Source of the DNA: Mycolicibacterium bacteremicum
GTDB taxonomy: Bacteria > Actinomycetota > Actinomycetes > Mycobacteriales > Mycobacteriaceae
DNA length: 64,000 nucleotides
NCBI RefSeq assembly: GCF_943913955.1
Contig: NZ_CALUAE010000027.1
Coordinates: forward strand, 1 to 64,000
Reading direction: 5' to 3'
Part shown: piece after piece, positions 16,143 through 24,597 of the stretch
How positions within the stretch are numbered: position 1 is the stretch's first letter
Layout: each line of letters begins with the position of its first letter
Program-made: the position numbers and the translations under genes
Notes under the pieces: generated by a model
What the model was told of the DNA's origin: nothing
Seen by the model: only the letters and a program-made list of their open reading frames with translations
The model's database searches: none

Positions 16143-17537
16143 ATGCAGCATTACGACCTGACCATCATCGGCACGGGTTCGGGGAACAGCATCCCCGACC
16201 CGGGGTTCGACCCCCGCTATGCCGATATGCGGATCGCGATCTGCGAGCAGGGCAGGTTCGGCGGCACGTGCCTCAACGTCGGCTGCATCCCGACCAAGAT
16301 GTTCGTCTACGCCGCCGAGGTCGCCGAGACGATCACGGGGAGCTCGACCTTCGGCGTCGATTCCCACATCGACAAGGTGCGCTGGCCCGATATCGTGTCG
16401 CGGGTCTTCGGTCGCATCGACCCGATCGCCAATGGGGGCGAGGCCTACAAGCGCAGTCTGCCCAATATCGACGTCTACGGCAGCCACACCCGCTTCAGCG
16501 GGGTCGCCGACGGCCGCTACACGCTGCGCACCGAGGACGGCGCCGAGTTCAGCTCGGATCAGGTGGTGATCGCCGCCGGCGCCCGGGCGGTCATCCCGCC
16601 GGCCATCACCGAATGCGGTGTGCAGTACTACACCAGCGACAACATCATGCGGATCAGTGCGCTGCCGGAGCACCTGGTGATCGTCGGCGGCGGATTCGTC
16701 GCTGCCGAGTTCGCGCACGTGTTCTCCTCCCTCGGGGTGAAGGTCACCATCGTGGTGCGCGGGCCGGGGCTGCTCACCCACTGCGATGAGACGCTGTGCC
16801 ATCGCTTCACCGATCTGGCCGCGCAGAAATGGGATCTGCGTACCCATGTCAACGTCGTCGGCTCCCGACCGGCCGACGGCGACGGTGTCGTGCTCGAGCT
16901 CGATGACGGCACCGAACTTGCCGGCGACATGCTGCTGGTGGCCACCGGCCGCAAACCCAACGGTGACCTGCTCGACGCCGAGCGGGCCGGTGTCCAGGTC
17001 GACAACGGCATGGTCGTCGTCGACGAATACCAGCGCACCAGCGCGCGCGGGGTCTGGGCCCTGGGCGACGTGTCCTCGGACTATCAGCTCAAACACGTGG
17101 CCAATCACGAGATGCGGGTGGTGCGGCACAACCTGCTGCGCGACTGGGACGACACCGCGGCCATGGTGGCCAGCGACCACCGGTATGTGCCGTCGGCGGT
17201 GTTCACCGACCCGCAGATCGCCACCGTCGGGCTCACCGAGGCCGAGGCCCGCGAGGCCGGCCACGACATCATCGTCAAGGTGCAGCAGTACGGTGACACC
17301 GCCTACGGCTGGGCGATGGAGGACACCACGGGTATCGCCAAACTGATCGGCGACCGGGCCACCGGCGCCATCCTGGGCGCGCACATCATGGGCCATCAGG
17401 CGTCCTCGATCATCCAACCGCTGATCCAGGCGATCAGCTTCGGCCAGACCGCCAAAGAGATTGCCACCGGCCAATACTGGATCCACCCGGCACTGCCCGA
17501 GGTCATCGAGAACGCCCTGCTCGGTTTGGTGGAATGA
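16143..17537 (+). CDS. mtr: Mycothione reductase
   Basis: FAD/NADPH-dependent disulfide reductase that keeps mycothiol reduced, the main low-molecular-weight thiol buffer of mycobacteria. The 464 residues have the redox pair in GGTCLNVGCIPTK (Cys43, Cys48), an NADPH-binding VIVGGGFVAAEFAHVF segment, the FAD-binding GVWALGDVS segment and the C-terminal active-site His in YWIHPALPEVIENAL. The substituted N-terminal GTGSGNS loop is typical for Mtr and separates it from lipoamide and glutathione reductases. ATG 16143 is the natural start, seven bases after the upstream hydrolase stop. Confidence 0.94.
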   Translation: MQHYDLTIIGTGSGNSIPDPGFDPRYADMRIAICEQGRFGGTCLNVGCIPTKMFVYAAEVAETITGSSTFGVDSHIDKVRWPDIVSRVFGRIDPIANGGEAYKRSLPNIDVYGSHTRFSGVADGRYTLRTEDGAEFSSDQVVIAAGARAVIPPAITECGVQYYTSDNIMRISALPEHLVIVGGGFVAAEFAHVFSSLGVKVTIVVRGPGLLTHCDETLCHRFTDLAAQKWDLRTHVNVVGSRPADGDGVVLELDDGTELAGDMLLVATGRKPNGDLLDAERAGVQVDNGMVVVDEYQRTSARGVWALGDVSSDYQLKHVANHEMRVVRHNLLRDWDDTAAMVASDHRYVPSAVFTDPQIATVGLTEAEAREAGHDIIVKVQQYGDTAYGWAMEDTTGIAKLIGDRATGAILGAHIMGHQASSIIQPLIQAISFGQTAKEIATGQYWIHPALPEVIENALLGLVE

Positions 17538-17538
17538 G

Positions 17539-18369
17539 TCAGCGCCGGGTCGCGGTCACCACCAGGTACTCGGCCTCCCACCGGCCGTCACGCCGGGTAG
17601 CGGCCAGGTAGTCCAGGAACGCCTGATCCAGCGCCGCGGTCTGCTCGGGTTTGTCGGCGTTGAAGGCGTAGGCCGCGATGGTGGGCCCGTAGTTGCGCTT
17701 CCAGTACTCGCGGAACTCCAGCGGTTCGGCGCAGCGGTCCAGCAGGACCGTCTGTCGGTGCATGGCCAGATCCTGCACGCGGTCGCCGAACAGCTCGGCG
17801 ACGTGCACCTCATCACCCCACAGCGGGGGCGGACTCGCCCCGGGCGGCGGGGGCGCCGCATACGGCTTCATCGTCGCGAACAGCCCACCGATGAAACCCG
17901 TTGGGGTCCAGTTGATCAAGCCGATCCGGCCACCGGGACGGCACACCCGGACGAGCTCGTCGGCGGCGGCCCGGTGGTGCGGTGCGAACATCACCCCGAC
18001 GCAGGACAGCACGATGTCGAAGGCGTTGTCCGCGAACGGCATCGCTTCGGCGTCGGCCTCCACCCACTCCAGCTGCACGCCGCGCTCGGCCGCGGCCCGG
18101 CGGCCGGCGTCGAACAGCTCCGGGGTGAGGTCGGCGGCGGTGACGACGGCGCCGGCGGCCGCGGCCGGTATCGCGGCGTTGCCCGCGCCGGCGGCGACGT
18201 CGAGAACCCGGTCCCCTGTGCTCACCCCGCAGGCGCGCACCAGTTCGGGGCCGAGGCTGGGGATCAGCTCGGTGGCGACGGCGACATAGTCGCCGGATGC
18301 CCACAGCGCGCGGTGCTTGGCCTTCAGGGCGCGGTCGGCATCGATGGACTGCTGCTCGGTGGTGCTCAT
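17539..18369 (-). CDS. Class I SAM-dependent methyltransferase
   Basis: 276-residue methyltransferase with the classic SAM-binding signature VLDVAAGAGNAAIPAA (motif I, about residues 55-70), an acidic residue at the end of strand 2 (AADLTPEL), motif for adenine contact VEADAEAMPFADNAFD and post-motif CRPGGRIGLINW. This is the Methyltransf_11/UbiE-like subclass. ATG 18369 has GGGAGGA nine bases upstream and is better than an earlier start. The ArsR regulator encoded 87 bases upstream on the same strand may control it. The stop lies one base from the convergent mtr stop. The acceptor is unknown. Confidence 0.83.
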   Translation of the reverse strand: MSTTEQQSIDADRALKAKHRALWASGDYVAVATELIPSLGPELVRACGVSTGDRVLDVAAGAGNAAIPAAAAGAVVTAADLTPELFDAGRRAAAERGVQLEWVEADAEAMPFADNAFDIVLSCVGVMFAPHHRAAADELVRVCRPGGRIGLINWTPTGFIGGLFATMKPYAAPPPPGASPPPLWGDEVHVAELFGDRVQDLAMHRQTVLLDRCAEPLEFREYWKRNYGPTIAAYAFNADKPEQTAALDQAFLDYLAATRRDGRWEAEYLVVTATRR

Positions 18370-18456
18370 GATCGTTCCTCCCGATGTACCAGCTGGATGC
18401 ATCCATGCTGATCTCCGGGCGATCGGATGTGTCCGAATTGGCAGATTCGGCTCGGG

Positions 18457-18786
18457 TCAGTTGTGACCGGCGCCGATCCAATGCAGCAGATCGTGCACGA
18501 TGTCATCGTCGAGGCGGTAGCTCACCGAACGGCCCACCCGGCTGCTGGTCACCCACCCCTGCCCGCGCAGCACCCGAAGAGCCTGAGAGACAGCATTTTC
18601 AGAGCGGCCCAGCGCGGTCGCCAGGTCACCCACACAGATGCCGGGCACCCGGTGCAGGCTCAGCAGGATCTCCAGCCGGTGCGGATCCGACAGCAGGTCG
18701 AATCGTCGGGCCCATTCCCCGGTATCGACATCGGACAGGGCCGACGACGCCTTGTGCACCACCGACGCCTCGTCCATGACAGGCAA
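18457..18786 (-). CDS. ArsR/SmtB family winged-helix regulator
   Basis: 109-residue dimeric winged-helix repressor. The DNA-binding core LLSDPHRLEILLSLHR, ICVGDLATALGRSENAVSQALRVL (split here by the turn) and the wing SSRVGRSVSYRL are characteristic. Some members sense metals: a Cys in ICVGDLA and Asp/His residues in the final helix (DDDIVHDLLHWIGAGH) could make such a site, but this is not proven by the sequence. The gene lies upstream of and on the same strand as the methyltransferase, a plausible target. Confidence 0.82.
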   Translation of the reverse strand: MPVMDEASVVHKASSALSDVDTGEWARRFDLLSDPHRLEILLSLHRVPGICVGDLATALGRSENAVSQALRVLRGQGWVTSSRVGRSVSYRLDDDIVHDLLHWIGAGHN

Positions 18787-18819
18787 TCTAGTCCCCGCCG
18801 GGAGGCTTCGTCGCGGCGC

Positions 18820-19548
18820 TCAATCCAGGAAGCCGTGCAGCAGCGCCGCCGACCCGGCCAGATGCGCACACATGGCGTCCGCGGCGGCGTTGCCGTCCCC
18901 GGCCAGGATGGCGTCGACGATCGCGTCGTGCTGCTCGTCGGAGTGCGCGATATTGCGGCCCAGCAGCGGGATCTGGTCCAGCAGCGCGTTGATCCGCATC
19001 CGGTTCTCGGCGACCAGCGGCACCAGCGACACCGAACCGGCCGCCTCGGCGATCGCCAGGTGCAGCCGGGAGTCCAGCCGCCGGTAGTCCTCGGCCGCGG
19101 CACCGCGCACATCCGCGCAGCGCGACCGCAATTCGGCCCGCTCGGTCTCGGTCAGGGTGCGGGTGGCCGCCATCCGGGCCGCGCCGACTTCCAGGATCTC
19201 GCGCAGCCGCAGCACATCGTCGAGGACGTCGCGGGTGACCGCGTCGCCGTCGGGTGGGTGCGCGAGGTCGGGCAGCTCATCGGCCAGGAAGGTGCCGCCG
19301 TAGCGGCCACGTTTGGAGACCAGGTGGCCGGTGTCGGCCAGCGACTTGATGGCCTCGCGGACGGTGTCGCGGCTGACGCCCAGCCGAGCGGCCAGTTCCC
19401 GTTCCGGTGGTAGCGACTCGCCGGGCGCCAGCACGCCCAGCCGGATCATCTGCAGCAGCCGCCCGACGGTGTCCTCGAACGCGTTGCCCAGCCGGACCGG
19501 GCGCAGCAACGCATCGCTGGCGGGCTGCGGATCCGGTGCGGCCGACAC
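18820..19548 (-). CDS. GntR/FadR family transcriptional regulator
   Basis: 242-residue regulator with an N-terminal GntR winged helix (IRLGVLAPGESLPPERELA, then LGVSRDTVREAIKSLADTG) and an all-helical FCD ligand domain from about residue 95 whose Asp/His residues (DSRLHLAIAEAAG, HDAIVDAI) form the usual metal-assisted acid-binding pocket. It is the last gene of the glnA4-GATase-aldC-SDR operon, 11 bases after the SDR stop, and is the obvious candidate to control it, probably in response to a carboxylated pathway intermediate. Confidence 0.86.
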   Translation of the reverse strand: MSAAPDPQPASDALLRPVRLGNAFEDTVGRLLQMIRLGVLAPGESLPPERELAARLGVSRDTVREAIKSLADTGHLVSKRGRYGGTFLADELPDLAHPPDGDAVTRDVLDDVLRLREILEVGAARMAATRTLTETERAELRSRCADVRGAAAEDYRRLDSRLHLAIAEAAGSVSLVPLVAENRMRINALLDQIPLLGRNIAHSDEQHDAIVDAILAGDGNAAADAMCAHLAGSAALLHGFLD

Positions 19549-19559
19549 GTCGTACGCCC

Positions 19560-20333
19560 TTACAGCGGGGTCACGTAGGCGGAGCTGATACCGCCGTCGA
19601 CCAGGAACGACGATCCGGTGATGAAGGAGGCGTCGTCACTGGCCAGGAACGCCACGGCGGCGGCCAGTTCCTCCGGTTCGGCGAACCGTCCCACCGGCAC
19701 GTGCACCAACCGGCGCGCGGCCCGCTCGGGATCCTTGGCGAACAATTCCTTGAGCAGCGGGGTGTTCACCGGCCCGGGGCACAGCGCGTTGACCCGGATC
19801 CCCTGGCGCGCGTACTGCACGCCGAGTTCACGCGACATGGCCAACACCCCGCCCTTGGACGCGGTGTAGGAGATCTGCGAGGTCGCCGAGCCCATCACCG
19901 CGACGAACGACGCGGTGTTGATGATCGATCCCTTCTGCGCCGGGACCATGTGCCGCAGAGCGGCTTTCGAGCACAGGAACACCGATTTGAGGTTGATGTC
20001 CTGCACCCGCTGCCAGGCATCGAGGCTGGTGTTCTCGATCAGGTCGTCCTCCGGGGGGCTGATCCCGGCGTTATTGAAGGCGATATCGACCCCGCCGTGC
20101 ACCTCGTAGGCGGTGTCGAACAGGTTGTCCACCGCGACCGGGTCCGACACGTCGACCTGTACGAAGGTGACGTTCAGGTCGTTGGCGACGGTCTGGCCGG
20201 TGGCGGGGTCGACGTCGCCGATGACGACGATGGCGCCCTCGGCCTGCATCCGTTTGGCGGTGGCCAGGCCGATGCCGCTGGCACCGCCGGTGATGACGGC
20301 GACCTTGTCCTTGAGTCGCTGGGTCAGGTCCAC
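19560..20333 (-). CDS. SDR family oxidoreductase (Rv2857c type)
   Basis: 257-residue classical short-chain dehydrogenase. NAD(P) motif TGGASGIG near residue 16, an acidic residue after strand 2 (IGDVD, favouring NAD), NNAG, and the catalytic Ser/Tyr/Lys set (NTASF region, YTASKGG) are all present. Translation begins at GTG 20333 with GAGGAGAAC just upstream. It sits between aldC and the GntR regulator in the gamma-glutamyl operon, so it likely oxidises an alcohol or aldehyde intermediate there; the exact substrate is not evident. Confidence 0.87.
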   Translation of the reverse strand: MDLTQRLKDKVAVITGGASGIGLATAKRMQAEGAIVVIGDVDPATGQTVANDLNVTFVQVDVSDPVAVDNLFDTAYEVHGGVDIAFNNAGISPPEDDLIENTSLDAWQRVQDINLKSVFLCSKAALRHMVPAQKGSIINTASFVAVMGSATSQISYTASKGGVLAMSRELGVQYARQGIRVNALCPGPVNTPLLKELFAKDPERAARRLVHVPVGRFAEPEELAAAVAFLASDDASFITGSSFLVDGGISSAYVTPL

Positions 20334-20351
20334 TTAGTTCTCCTCGCTGTG

Positions 20352-20426
20352 TTCATTTGGTCGGCTCGCCGACGTGTTCATTTGGTCGGCTCGCCGACGT
20401 GCTCAATCCGTCGGCTCGCCGACGTG
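20352..20426 (-). repeat. Three tandem 25-bp repeats at the 3' end of aldC
   Basis: Three head-to-tail 25-bp units occupy 20402-20426, 20377-20401 and 20352-20376. The two downstream copies are identical and the first, which encodes the last residues of aldC, differs at a few positions around the stop codon. Each unit contains the dyad GTCGGC-GA-GCCGAC. The downstream copies therefore look like duplicated aldC tail sequence placed in the gap before the SDR gene. They may be slippage products or an array of small hairpins affecting operon polarity. Confidence 0.9.
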
Positions 20427-21773
20427 GATGAAGACGTTCTTGGTCTCGGTGAAGGACAGCGGCGCATCGGGGCCCAGTTCGCGGCCCAGTCCGGACTGTT
20501 TGAACCCGCCGAACGGGGTGGTGTAGCGCACCGAGGAATGCGAGTTGACGCTCAGGTTGCCCGCCTCGACGGCCCGCGACACCCGCACCGCACGGGACAG
20601 GTTGTCGGTCCAGATGGACCCGGACAGCCCGTAGTGGGTGTCGTTGGCCAGCGCGATGGCATCGGCCTCGTCCTCGAACGGCAGCACCGTGACGACCGGC
20701 CCGAAGATCTCCTCGGTGACGGTGCGGTCGGAGCGCTGCGGGGTCAGCACCGTCGGCGGGAACCAGAATCCGGGACCCTGTGGCGCGGTCCCGCGGAAGG
20801 CGATCGGCGCGTCGTCGGGGACGTAACCGCGCACCGACTCCCAGTGCGTGCGCGAGACCAGCGGTCCCATCTCGGTGTCGGCGGAGGTCGGGTCGCCCAC
20901 CTTCACACCGGCCACGGCGGGTTCCAGCAGTTCCATGAAACGCTCATAGACGCTGCGCTGGACCAGGATTCGGCTACGGGCGCAGCAGTCCTGCCCGGCG
21001 TTGTCGAAGACGCCGTAGGGCGCGGTCGCGGCGGCGCGCTCCAGATCGCAGTCGTCGAAGATGATGTTGGCGCTCTTGCCGCCCAACTCCAGGGTGACCC
21101 GCTTGACGTGTGCGGCGGCCCCGGCCATCACCCGGGTGCCGACGGCGGTGGAACCGGTGAACACGACCTTGCGGACATCAGGGTGGGTGACGAACCGCTC
21201 CCCCACCACCGGTCCCGCGCCGGGTAGCACCTGGAACAGATCAGGGTCCAGACCCGCGGTCACCGCGAGTTCGGCCAGCCGCAGCGTGGTCAGCGGGGTC
21301 CACTCGGCCGGTTTCACCAGCACCGCGTTACCGGCGGCCAGCGCCGGGGCGAACCCCCAGGACGCGATGGTCATCGGGAAGTTCCACGGGGTGATGATGC
21401 CGACCACGCCGAGCGGTTCGTTGAATGTCACATCGATACCGCCGGCCACCGGGATCTGCTTGCCCGCCAAGCGTTCCGGGCTGGCGGCGTAGAAGGTCAG
21501 CACATCGCGGACGTGGCCGGCCTCCCATTCGGCCTGCCCGATCGGATGTCCGGAATTGGCCACCTCGAGCGCGCCGAGCTCACCGACGTGCGCGTCGACG
21601 ACGGCGGCGAAGGCGCGCAGCGCCGCGGCCCGCTCGGCCGGGGCGAGCCTGGCCCACTTCCGTTGCGCGACGACGGCGCGGGCCACCGCATCGTCGACCG
21701 CGGCGACGTCGAGCAGATCGACCCGGCGCAGCAGTTCCTCGGTCGCCGGGTTGATGACGTCACAACTGGTCAT
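20403..21773 (-). CDS. aldC: NAD(P)-dependent aldehyde dehydrogenase
   Basis: 456-residue aldehyde dehydrogenase. The core motifs are intact: ITPWNFPM, LVKPAEWTPLT, FTGSTAVGTRVM, the general-base Glu in LELGGKSANI, the catalytic Cys263 in GQDCCARSR, and EEIFGPVVTVLPF. In gamma-glutamyl pathways (PuuC type) it oxidises the gamma-glutamylated aldehyde to an acid; the context with glnA4 and a PuuD-like hydrolase supports this. ATG 21773 overlaps the preceding GATase stop by four bases. The last codons belong to a three-copy tandem repeat. The match to Rv2858c is by type and neighbourhood. Confidence 0.9.
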   Translation of the reverse strand: MTSCDVINPATEELLRRVDLLDVAAVDDAVARAVVAQRKWARLAPAERAAALRAFAAVVDAHVGELGALEVANSGHPIGQAEWEAGHVRDVLTFYAASPERLAGKQIPVAGGIDVTFNEPLGVVGIITPWNFPMTIASWGFAPALAAGNAVLVKPAEWTPLTTLRLAELAVTAGLDPDLFQVLPGAGPVVGERFVTHPDVRKVVFTGSTAVGTRVMAGAAAHVKRVTLELGGKSANIIFDDCDLERAAATAPYGVFDNAGQDCCARSRILVQRSVYERFMELLEPAVAGVKVGDPTSADTEMGPLVSRTHWESVRGYVPDDAPIAFRGTAPQGPGFWFPPTVLTPQRSDRTVTEEIFGPVVTVLPFEDEADAIALANDTHYGLSGSIWTDNLSRAVRVSRAVEAGNLSVNSHSSVRYTTPFGGFKQSGLGRELGPDAPLSFTETKNVFIHVGEPTD

Positions 21774-22540
21774 GAAACGCTTTCTCTCGATACCGATCTG
21801 GTGTGGGTGTAGCGCCGCGCGGCCTCGACCACCGCGCCGAACAGGCGCAGATCGTCCAGGCGCTCCTCGGGATGCCACTGCACGGCGAGCGCGAACTGGT
21901 CCGGGTATGCGCCGGGGTCGAGCTCGACGGCCTCGATGGTGCTGTCGGCACCGTCGAGCGCACTGACGATCAGCCCGCGGCCGAGCCGGTCGATACCCTG
22001 ATGGTGGTAGCACTGGGCATCGGTGGTCTCGCCGATCAACTCGGCCAGCCGGGTGCCCGGCACGGTGACCACCGCCGAGGTGGTGAACACCGCGTTGCCG
22101 AGCTGGTGGCGGTTGTGGCCCAGCACATCGGGCAGGTGCTGGTGCAGCGTGCCACCGAGGACGACGTTGAGAACCTGTGCGCCGCGGCAGATCCCGAGCA
22201 CCGGCAGCCGCCGGGCCAACGCCCGTTCGACGAGCGCGAATTCCCAGGCGTCGCGGGAGCCGGCCGGTTCGTCGGTGCTCGGGTGCCGGTGCTGGCCGTA
22301 GGTGGCCGGGTCGACGTCGCGGCCACCGGTGATGATCAGCCCGTCGAGTCCGTCGAGCACCCGGTCGGCGACATCGGGCTGCTGGGGCGGCAGCAGTACC
22401 GCGGTGCCGCCGGCCAGATTGACGCCCTGCAGGTAGATGGCGGGCAGGAAGCTGGCCTGCACGTCCCACACGCCGGTCTGGGCCTGCTGCAGGTAGGTGG
22501 TCAGGCCCAGGACCGGCTGCTCATAACCGCTCAAAGCCAC
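21770..22540 (-). CDS. Class I GATase-like gamma-glutamyl hydrolase (PuuD type)
   Basis: 256-residue member of peptidase family C26. It carries the ITGGRDVDP segment, the nucleophile Cys in LGICRGAQVLNV near residue 117 and the His/Glu pair in QWHPEE near residue 225, all as in gamma-glutamyl-GABA hydrolase. It would release free glutamate and the amino acid product at the end of the gamma-glutamyl pathway. The GTG start at 22540 lies inside the glnA4 reading frame (20-base overlap) and the stop overlaps aldC, so the three genes are tightly coupled. Confidence 0.88.
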   Translation of the reverse strand: MALSGYEQPVLGLTTYLQQAQTGVWDVQASFLPAIYLQGVNLAGGTAVLLPPQQPDVADRVLDGLDGLIITGGRDVDPATYGQHRHPSTDEPAGSRDAWEFALVERALARRLPVLGICRGAQVLNVVLGGTLHQHLPDVLGHNRHQLGNAVFTTSAVVTVPGTRLAELIGETTDAQCYHHQGIDRLGRGLIVSALDGADSTIEAVELDPGAYPDQFALAVQWHPEERLDDLRLFGAVVEAARRYTHTRSVSRESVS

Positions 22541-23870
22541 GCACCCGCTCCCAGTCGGTGACGGCCGCGTTGAAGGCCTTCAATTCGATGCGCGCGTTGT
22601 TCAGGTAGTGCTCGACGACCTCGTCGCCGAACGCGTCGCGGGCGATCTGCGATCCCTCGAACAGCTCGGCAGCCTCGGTCAGCGTGGTCGGCAACCGGTC
22701 GGCGCCGCTGGTGTAGGCATTACCGGCCAGCGCGTCGGGCAGTTCCAGCTCGTTGTCGATCCCGTGCAGCCCGCCGGCGATCAGCGCCGCGACCGCCAGG
22801 TACTGGTTGACATCGCCACCGGGCGCCCGGTTCTCCATCCGCATGCCCTGGCCGTGCCCGACCACGCGCAGCGCGCAGGTCCGGTTGTCCAGCCCCCACG
22901 CCACCGCCGTCGGGGCGAAGCTGCCGTCGGCGAAACGCTTGTAGGAGTTGATGTTCGGGGCGTACCACAGGCTCAGTTCGCGCAGCGTGGCGAGTTGACC
23001 GGCCACGAAGCTGCGGAACATCGCCGACATCCCGAGCGGGTCGCTGTCGTCGGCGAACACCGCCGCGCCGTCGGTACCCCGAAGAGAGATGTGGATGTGA
23101 CAGCTGTTGCCCTCACGTTCGTCGAACTTGGCCATGAAGGTCAGCGACTTGCCGTGCTGGTCGGCGATCTCCTTGGCACCGTTCTTGTAGATGGTGTGGT
23201 TGTCGCAGGTGACCAGCGCCTCGTCGTACCGGAAGGCGATCTCCTGCTGGCCCAGGTTGCATTCGCCCTTGACGCCCTCGCAGTACATGCCGGCGCCGTC
23301 CATACCGAGCCGGATGTCGCGCAGCAGCGGCTCCATCCGGGTGGAGGCCAGCATGGCGTAGTCGATGTTGTAGTCGGTGGCCGGTGTCAGCCCGCGGTAA
23401 CCGGCCTTCCAGGCGTCGCGGAAGGTGTCGTCGAAGACCATGAACTCCAGTTCGGTGCCGACATAGGCGCTCAGGCCGCGTTGGGCGAGCCGGTCGAGCT
23501 GGGTCCGCAGGATGCTGCGCGGCGCCGGCGCCACCGGGGCGCCGTCGGTGAAGGACAGGTCGGCCATCACCAGCGCAGTGCCCGGCAGCCAGGGCAGCAG
23601 GCGCAGCGTGTCGAAGTCCGGGGTCATCACCATGTCGCCGTAACCGGTCTCCCAGCTCGACATGGCGTACCCCTCGACGGTGTTCATGTCGACGTCGACG
23701 GCCAGCAGGTAGTTGCAGCATTCGGCGCCGTGCGCGGCCACCTCCTCGACGAACAACCGGGCGGAGACCCGCTTTCCGGTCAGTCGGCCCTGCATGTCAG
23801 GGAAGGCGACGATGACCGTGTCGATCTCCTTGGCGGCGACGAGACGCTCCAATTCGGCTTGCGTCAGCAT
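22521..23870 (-). CDS. glnA4: Glutamine synthetase-like gamma-glutamyl amine ligase (GlnA4 type)
   Basis: 449-residue glutamine-synthetase fold enzyme, catalytically complete (ELEFMVF, CEGVKGECNLGQQEI, GNSCHIHISL, NSYKRFADGSFAPTAVAWGLDNR, RMENRAPGGDVNQYL). It lacks the Tyr adenylylation context of GlnA1. The GlnA3/GlnA4 class ligates glutamate to polyamines or ethanolamine rather than to ammonia, and the downstream hydrolase and aldehyde dehydrogenase fit a gamma-glutamylated-amine catabolic route. ATG 23870 opens the operon; 113 bases separate it from the next gene upstream, a likely promoter/operator site for the FadR-type regulator. Confidence 0.9.
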   Translation of the reverse strand: MLTQAELERLVAAKEIDTVIVAFPDMQGRLTGKRVSARLFVEEVAAHGAECCNYLLAVDVDMNTVEGYAMSSWETGYGDMVMTPDFDTLRLLPWLPGTALVMADLSFTDGAPVAPAPRSILRTQLDRLAQRGLSAYVGTELEFMVFDDTFRDAWKAGYRGLTPATDYNIDYAMLASTRMEPLLRDIRLGMDGAGMYCEGVKGECNLGQQEIAFRYDEALVTCDNHTIYKNGAKEIADQHGKSLTFMAKFDEREGNSCHIHISLRGTDGAAVFADDSDPLGMSAMFRSFVAGQLATLRELSLWYAPNINSYKRFADGSFAPTAVAWGLDNRTCALRVVGHGQGMRMENRAPGGDVNQYLAVAALIAGGLHGIDNELELPDALAGNAYTSGADRLPTTLTEAAELFEGSQIARDAFGDEVVEHYLNNARIELKAFNAAVTDWERVRGFERL

Positions 23871-23983
23871 GCTGGCTCCGTCCTGTCGGCTCCGGCGCGG
23901 ATCGGCATTGACCCAGCCGTCGCCTCTAAAGGTAGGCCATCAGACCAATGGAATGCGAGGGGACCCGCCCGGTCGGGCGCAAG

Positions 23984-24556
23984 TCACCAGGTGCTGGTGC
24001 GCATCACGATCTCAGCGGCCAGTTGCGCCGTCGACTCGCCGGCGTTGCGCCGCCCCAGCAGTTCGACCAGACGGAATTCGCCGTACACGTAGCGCTGGGT
24101 GGCGCGGGCCACCGCGGCGGACTTGGCATTGCTCACCAGAACCGTCGTGGCGACCTCGACCGGCTTGCAGTTCTCGTCGCGGATGGTGCCGGTCTCGTCG
24201 GCGACCCGCGGATGGCCGCGGTCGATCACCACCAGCCCGGTGAACCTGTCCAGCCGGGTGGCCGCCAACTGCCAGGCGATCTCGGCGCCGGCGCGGTCAC
24301 CGACCAGGGTGCTCCACCGGATGTCGAGCGCGTCCATGATGCCGATGACCGCCGCGGCGTCCAGGCGCGGGTTGGCGGCGATCACGACGGTGCGCAGCGA
24401 CGCCGTGTGCAGCCGGTGGCAGACCGCCTCGTAGGCGGCGGGGGCCAGCGCCGCCGTCCCGATCAGTACCACCACGCCGGCGTTCTCGGGGCCCGCGACC
24501 TCGACGGCGTAGGCGCTTCCGTCGACCGTGACGGTGGTGGGGGGCATCTCGGTCAC
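23984..24556 (-). CDS. Alpha/beta hydrolase-like protein with degenerate nucleophile elbow
   Basis: 190-residue protein with a short alpha/beta hydrolase pattern: a first strand pair VVVLIGTAALAPAAYEAVCHRL, a strand/helix with RTVVIAANPRL, then ALDIRWSTLVGDRAGAEIAWQLA where the GxSxG elbow would be. The expected Ser is replaced by Arg (GDRAG), so it is probably not a serine hydrolase; some relatives have non-catalytic or ligand-binding roles. There is no late His in a typical position. It sits between glnA4 and a lipoprotein gene on the same strand, 41 bases downstream of the latter. Function unknown. Confidence 0.55.
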   Translation of the reverse strand: MTEMPPTTVTVDGSAYAVEVAGPENAGVVVLIGTAALAPAAYEAVCHRLHTASLRTVVIAANPRLDAAAVIGIMDALDIRWSTLVGDRAGAEIAWQLAATRLDRFTGLVVIDRGHPRVADETGTIRDENCKPVEVATTVLVSNAKSAAVARATQRYVYGEFRLVELLGRRNAGESTAQLAAEIVMRTSTW

Positions 24557-24597
24557 GCTAGGTCATCCCCGCCTCCGGCGGGGGCGTTTCGCCGGCT

